From NCBI GenBank assembly GCA_017427625.1, contig JAFRSL010000030.1, positions 1 through 9,198 on the forward strand: a stretch of DNA of 9,198 bases, written 5' to 3'. This document shows positions 5,108 through 9,198 of the stretch, piece after piece. Position 1 is the first letter of the stretch, and each line of letters opens with the position of its first letter. The notes under the pieces are model-generated. The model searched no databases. It had not been told where the DNA came from and was given only the letters and a program-made list of their open reading frames with translations. The translations under genes were made by a program, and so were the position numbers. This DNA comes from Synergistaceae bacterium. GTDB lineage: Bacteria; Synergistota; Synergistia; Synergistales; Aminobacteriaceae.

Positions 5108-6690
5108 ATGAAGAAAAAATTTTTAGCATTGGTAATGAGCGGTGTTATGCTCTCTGGTCTAACGGCTTGCGGCAGTTCAGCAGAGGAAGCCGGCAAAACC
5201 CTGAGCGAGGTTAAGTAGGAACTGAGAGCGCAATACGGCGAGAACAAGCAGATAACTGACGGGAATTATGACAAGTCGCTTGCGGTCAGGTGCGTCAACG
5301 GTACATTCGTCGGCAAAAAGACGGAGGATGTCATCGCGTACAAGGGCATTCCGTTTGTCGGCAAACAGCCAGTCGGGGAACTCCGCTGGAAAGCTCCTGT
5401 TGATATTGTCTCGGACGATGGGGTTTACGAGGCTTATTACAACGGGAAGAGTCCCTGCCAAGTTAATGACATGTGGCAGAAGGCCTCCCTTTACGTTCAG
5501 GGCGAGGACTGCTTGTACCTCAACGTATGGAAAGCTGACGACGATATAGCGAATAAGCCTGTCATGGTGTGGATTCACGGCGGGGCTTTCGAGGTTGGAG
5601 GGACAGTCGAAACAAGAGAAGAGGGAACTAATTTCGTCAAAGAGAATCCCGATGTAATTCTCGTCTCAATCGATTACAGGCTCGGAGTATTCGGCTTTTT
5701 CCACCTGTCTCACCTTCCAGACGGAAAGGACTACCCCGACGCTCAGAACTTGGGACTCATGGATCAAATAATGGCCTTGAAGTGGGTACATGAGAACATC
5801 GCAGGCTTCGGTGGCGACCCTGAGAACGTAACAATTTTTGACCAATCAGCTGGCGGCGGAAGCGTCTCTCTCCTTCCCCTGATTGAAGGTTCTCACAAGT
5901 ACTTCAAGCGCGTAATCGCACAAAGCGGCTCACCAGTCTTCACCCGCTCAACCGAACAAGCCATCGCCTGCACAAATGAACTGATGGCAAAATTGGGTTG
6001 CAAAACCGTTGCTGACCTGCAGAAGCTAGATGTCAGGAAGTTTGTTGACGAAGCAAATATTCTCACGCTCCGGGTTTGGGCGGAAAGGGACGGAAAATAT
6101 TTGCCGCTTGACCCTTACGAGGCCTATGCGAATGGCGCGGCGAAGGATATTGACTTCATGCAGGGCTGCATTAAGGACGAAATGGGCTACTTTGTTGTCG
6201 GCTTTGGAGACTCCTATGACGAATGGGCTGATGAACACAAGGCCAAGAAGTTGGCTCAACTGACGGAAGAAGAGAAGGCGTTAGCCGAGAGCTTCTGCAA
6301 GGACGTGAAAAACGTTAGTGCCGACTACACAAGCGCGAGCCACCTGTTTGACCAAGTTGTGTTCATAGCGCCGCTGTTCAGAATGTCGGAGAACCATATG
6401 AAGGCCGGAGGGAAGTCCTACACCTACTACTTCAGGGTTGAATCTTCCATTCCCAAAATGAAGAGCGGACATGCGGTTGAACTTTCGACAGTCTTCAATC
6501 ACGCGGAAGAGACTCTTGTTACGGGGAGAAGATTCGATGAGACATTCTCGAAGACTCTGCGCAGGATGTGGGTTCAGTTCGCCAAGACCGGCGACCCTTA
6601 ACTGAGTGCGGAAGATTCGCCGGATGGAAAAGCAAAAGAGTGGCCGCTTTACGACCTTGAGAACAAGTCATTGATGATTTTCGACGAGTT
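5108..6690 (+). pseudogene. Type-B carboxylesterase lipoprotein (para-nitrobenzyl-esterase-like), broken by two stops
   Basis: Alpha/beta hydrolase of the carboxylesterase/cholinesterase family, made as an exported lipoprotein. The start MKKKFLALVMSGVMLSGL leads to the lipobox LTAC with lipidated Cys21. In one frame follow YKGIPF and ELRWKAP, the family signature EDCLYLNVW, the oxyanion-hole HGGAF, the nucleophile Ser247 in FDQSAGG, Glu358 in KDEMGYF and His455 in GHAVEL: a full catalytic triad. Codon 37 is TAG (5216-5218) and codon 498 is TAA (6599-6601). The residue two before the serine is Asp where the G-x-S-x-G elbow has Gly, a further sign of decay. The C-terminal end (EWPLYDLENKSLMIFDE) follows the second stop. 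The right boundary is approximate because the frame then passes into a different protein family. Re-initiation after codon 37 would give a protein without a signal peptide. Confidence 0.88.
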
Positions 6691-7258
6691 GGACTTCGCC
6701 ACCCTGCTCTCGACCAATTACGGCAAGCCTCGCATTCATTCTGTCGCAGTAGTCCGCTACGTTCTCGATCACGCAAAATCCGCTGCTCATGGCGTGGAGC
6801 TGCTGAAGAACATGGACATCTACGGCGGTTATGGCACATGGGGTCTTCACTGGATGCTCTCCGACGAGAAGGAGACGTATATCATCGAGTGCATTGACGG
6901 GGAACTTGTCGCAAGAAATGACACGGACAACATCATGACGAATTTCTACGTCAACTACGCGCCGAATACTCCTTACGCAAAGCATATAGCGCAGACAGGG
7001 CAGACGGTCGCTGGAAAAGTCTACGAGGGCTTCCCGATTCTTACGCCTCATGCCTGCGGAGTTGAACGTTACGCCATCCTGAAGGAGCATTACGTGGAGG
7101 GCAGAGAATCCGCTGAAGGAATGTCCCGCCTGATGGAGCGTGTGAAGTATACTCAGGCGTACGAAGCGGACATAGAGCCTTTCTGGTACACTGAGTTCAC
7201 TGGAGGGAATCTGACAATCGCAAACGCTCCTATGGACTTCAAAGCAGTCATCCAGTAA
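6691..7258 (+). pseudogene. C-terminal half of a choloylglycine-hydrolase-like (linear amide C-N) Ntn hydrolase
   Basis: About 190 residues resemble the C-terminal part of Ntn hydrolases of the bile-salt/penicillin-V-acylase type: VVRYVLDHAKSAAHGVELL, HWMLSDEKETYIIE, NIMTNFYVN, HACGVERYAILKEHY, VKYTQAYEADIEPFWYTEF and a final LTIANAP. The N-terminal part, which would begin with the catalytic Cys and hold the oxyanion and substrate residues, is missing (family proteins are roughly 330-350 residues). It is joined in frame to the end of the esterase around 6680-6730 and has no start codon with a ribosome-binding site of its own. It is therefore a deletion or recombination remnant and should be inactive. 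The exact left boundary is uncertain by about 15 codons; the subfamily and substrate cannot be assigned without the active site. Confidence 0.75.
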
Positions 7259-8990
7259 GGTAATCATCCAGCAGTTTGCCCCAGTCTGTTTCTATATCTA
7301 TCCTGCCAGACTTCAACTTTTTTCTGACTTTTCTTTCAATCTCATGAGCAAAATCTTCATAGCGTTTGAGCTTATAGTACTTATCGACGTGCTTCATTTG
7401 CTTTGTAACAATGACAGATGAAATCTCATCTTCAATTACAGCCAAATGATCCAAGGTAACACCGCATTCCGGCTGAAGCGGCATCTCCTGAATTCGATCC
7501 ACAAGATGATATGCCGGCAAAATAGTACTTCCGTTCTCAGCTAATGCTCTAACTCTTCGTACATCATTATCTGCCGTAAGTACAGTCGGAGCTTCTAAAG
7601 GATATTGCGTGCGTATTGACTCTACAGGAAAGACTGCACGATCAATTCTTTTAACCGAAATAACCAAATCTTCTCGTTTAAGTCTTATTCCTTCATAAAG
7701 AAGATATGGATTTGCGATGATCTCTGCATCAGTCAAAGGTATATCTTCTTTACTTCTCTGATTCTGCTGAAATAACACTTCCGCCTGTTTAATGGTCAGA
7801 TCAAATCGTGACAGCAGCTTAAAAAGTTGCTTTCTCTCATCTGTCATCTTATCCCACATCTTACAGGTGAAATCATCAATTCCTACTGCAAGTGAAGCAC
7901 TGAGAATGGAGCCCGGATTGTTAAATACCTGATCCACCACTTCCCATATGTCGTTATCTCCAGCCTTTTCTGTTATTTCCTTCACTACAAGAATTCTATA
8001 CTTCACCTTGGTGGCACACAGCATTGATCCTAAACCCGGAAAAGCACCACGTTCATCCCACACTTCATTTAAACATGCATCTATCCATTGCAGGACATCA
8101 GAATAATCCTCATCAAGGATATCATCAATAATTCGGAATGCTTTATAGCATGACAGCAGAACTTCAATGACCGCATCATAAGTCACATGCTCCGTCGCAT
8201 ACGAAAACTCATCAAACGCATCAGATGGAGCCACAACACATACAGACTTCAAATCAAAATCAGGATTCTCTTCCGCATATTTCAGAATCTTGTTATACGG
8301 AATCAGGAAAACATCCCTTATGATCTTCTCTTATAGAATGACTGATATGTGTTTCCAACAGCATAGATTTAATGCCGTTTTTTTTATTCCGCTTATGTTC
8401 AATAGGCATAGAGACATTCTTCACATGTCCTATGCCGATGATAACTCTTCCTACTTCCTCTATGAATGGAACCTGCTTTGCATAAATCAGACATAAAGAC
8501 TGATCCGGTACCACATCTTTATAAAGATAATCGAAGACCGCCTGATGACTTTCTCCCATCTGAAGCCAGTTCTTTCCTAGCGGCCAGTTTATCTCTACTT
8601 CTTCATCGATCTGCAGATCATATTTAAGATTCAAATCGTGCATAGATTTTTTCAACAGCCATGCAAAAGGACGCGCCGATAACGAGTACGGCGGATATAC
8701 ATTTTCTGTGGGTTGGAAGTGCTGATATTTCTCGTAACCATACTCAACATATGGGTGTGTACTTACGGCTAAGAATTGCTTACTCGACATAAAAACAGCA
8801 CCTTCTCTAAGACACGGAATATCGTTCTCATGTCCTGCAATGCACTGTCCGCATATCGCTTGCTCAGCATCTTCTTTTTTTTTCCTTCCAGAATACCATT
8901 AAGCTTTAGACAAGCTGTATTTCCGTACGGATCCTGACAAATGGTTCCATCCCATCCGTGATCGTGCCAAGGTACTCTGATTGATAAATG
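7248..8990 (-). pseudogene. N-terminal remnant of a large RecD-like helicase/AAA ATPase, multiply broken
   Basis: Three minus-strand frames join into one protein of about 575 residues. It begins SIRVPWHDHGWDGTICQDPY, with further cysteines (TAC, ICGQC, IPC) that may bind a metal. It continues through YPPYSLSARPFAWLLKK, LCLIYAKQVPFIEEVGRVI and HISHSIRED to LLSRFDLTIKQAEVL, DAEIIANPYLLYEG, LPAYHLVDRIQ and DWGKLLDDYL. I recognise this order as the region before the motor of large RecD-like helicases found in accessory and defence-type loci; this rests on recalled family features, not a search. Lesions: no ATG/GTG/TTG at the start although a good ribosome-binding site remains; a frameshift in a run of nine A (8875-8883); a one-base insertion at 8306-8307 (removing one C restores CFLIPYNKILKYAEENP); and loss of everything after DDYL, including the Walker A helicase part. 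Its G+C is lower than its neighbours (22 of 60 in 7681-7740). Confidence 0.65.
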
Positions 8991-9000
8991 TTGTGTGAAC

Positions 9001-9007
9001 CCTCCTT
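9001..9007 (-). promoter_or_regulatory. Orphan ribosome-binding site before the lost helicase start
   Basis: AAGGAGG (9007-9001) stands where a start is expected for the helicase remnant, but the downstream in-frame codons (TTC ACA CAA CAT TTA TCA ATC) contain no usable start. It marks the original N-terminus and shows that the start codon has been mutated. Confidence 0.55.
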
Positions 9008-9058
9008 CGACTAAAGTCTAAGGCATCCAGCTGTCTTAATAGGCCGGACTGCCTTTCC

Positions 9059-9064
9059 ATTATA
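9059..9064 (-). promoter_or_regulatory. Possible -10 box of the helicase remnant
   Basis: The minus strand reads TATAAT (9064-9059), about 50 bases before the orphan ribosome-binding site. No good -35 lies 16-18 bases upstream (AGTAAA at best), so this may be chance. Confidence 0.3.
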
Positions 9065-9198
9065 CGGTCAAAACTCAGCACTTTACTCCCTAAGAAGCAA
9101 GCTACGCGTTGAGACTAATTAACGTGGATAAGGTACAGGTGGTTCTCTTGGCACACGAAGGAACTTTCGCCTCCATGCCCAACCTTGACGTTACCGAC
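9065..9198. other. Unassigned right end
   Basis: I see no recognisable gene, tRNA, terminator or mobile-element end. A minus-strand frame runs in from the window edge (VGNVKVGHGGESSFVCQ and on) and ends at TAG near 9117; a plus-strand frame from about 9121 (NVDKVQVVLLAHEG) also leaves the window open. Either could be the edge of a real gene, but neither resembles a family I know. Confidence 0.3.

Noticed and set aside
3132..6601. Recoding of TAA/TAG as an amino acid
   Set aside because: Intact iscS, iscU, marR and ridA end in TAA and the lyase ends in TAG, all at normal lengths with a gene or terminator directly after.
8302..8313. Programmed frameshift in the helicase remnant at TTTTCC
   Set aside because: There is no stimulator or known shift motif in the right frame, and the gene has a lost start, a second frameshift and a missing C-terminus; simple insertion is enough.
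9065..9198. tRNA, intron or insertion-sequence end at the right edge
   Set aside because: No cloverleaf, TPsiC-like GGTTCGA, or convincing inverted repeat was found; the short frames match nothing I know.
1..9198. CRISPR array
   Set aside because: No regularly spaced short repeats occur; the only clear repeats are the two iscU tails and the two operators.

Overview
The window reads as a chromosomal segment from an anaerobic bacterium using the standard bacterial code. Intact genes end in TAA, TAG and TGA at family-typical lengths. Base composition is mixed: about 50-60% G+C in the left and central genes, and lower in the regulator gene and at the right end. A gut or rumen Synergistota- or Clostridia-like host is a guess from the style of the IscS/IscU pair, the glutaredoxin-like protein and the PatB family member; nothing in the window settles it.

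Left part (1-921, + strand): the 3' part of a cysteine desulfurase gene (iscS/nifS) and a complete Fe-S scaffold gene (iscU), 2 nt apart, followed by a hairpin terminator. Converging on it is a minus-strand operon, read from 4163 down to 926: an APC-family amino-acid permease (interrupted by one in-frame TAA), a small glutaredoxin-like protein, a MalY/PatB-type PLP C-S lyase and RidA. The genes overlap or lie 22 nt apart. This looks like a sulfur-amino-acid uptake and beta-elimination module: import, C-S cleavage yielding 2-aminoacrylate, and RidA to hydrolyse that reactive enamine. A divergent MarR-family gene (4309-4779) lies across a 145-bp intergenic region. That region holds two GTTAAG-nnn-CTTAAC palindromes 22 bp apart and back-to-back promoters whose -35 boxes overlap.

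Directly after marR (4798-4935) lies a second copy of the last 46 codons of iscU. It differs from the real one at 10 of 138 bases, nine of them silent, and is followed by a strong terminator. The permease-to-ridA operon plus marR is therefore bracketed by imperfect direct repeats of an iscU tail. This suggests the module was inserted behind iscU by recombination with DNA from a related genome.

Right part (5108-9007): a zone of decayed genes. A lipoprotein type-B carboxylesterase has two in-frame stops and a damaged nucleophile-elbow motif. It runs in frame into the C-terminal half of a choloylglycine-hydrolase-like (linear amide C-N) Ntn hydrolase that lacks its catalytic N-terminus. Tail-to-tail with that lies a minus-strand remnant, lower in G+C, of what I take to be a large RecD-like helicase/ATPase. 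It has a lost start codon, two frameshifts and no helicase motor. The last ~130 bp is unassigned.

The main points of interest are the iscU-tail bracketed sulfur module, its dual-operator control region, a probably leaderless marR mRNA, and the stacked recombination scars on the right.
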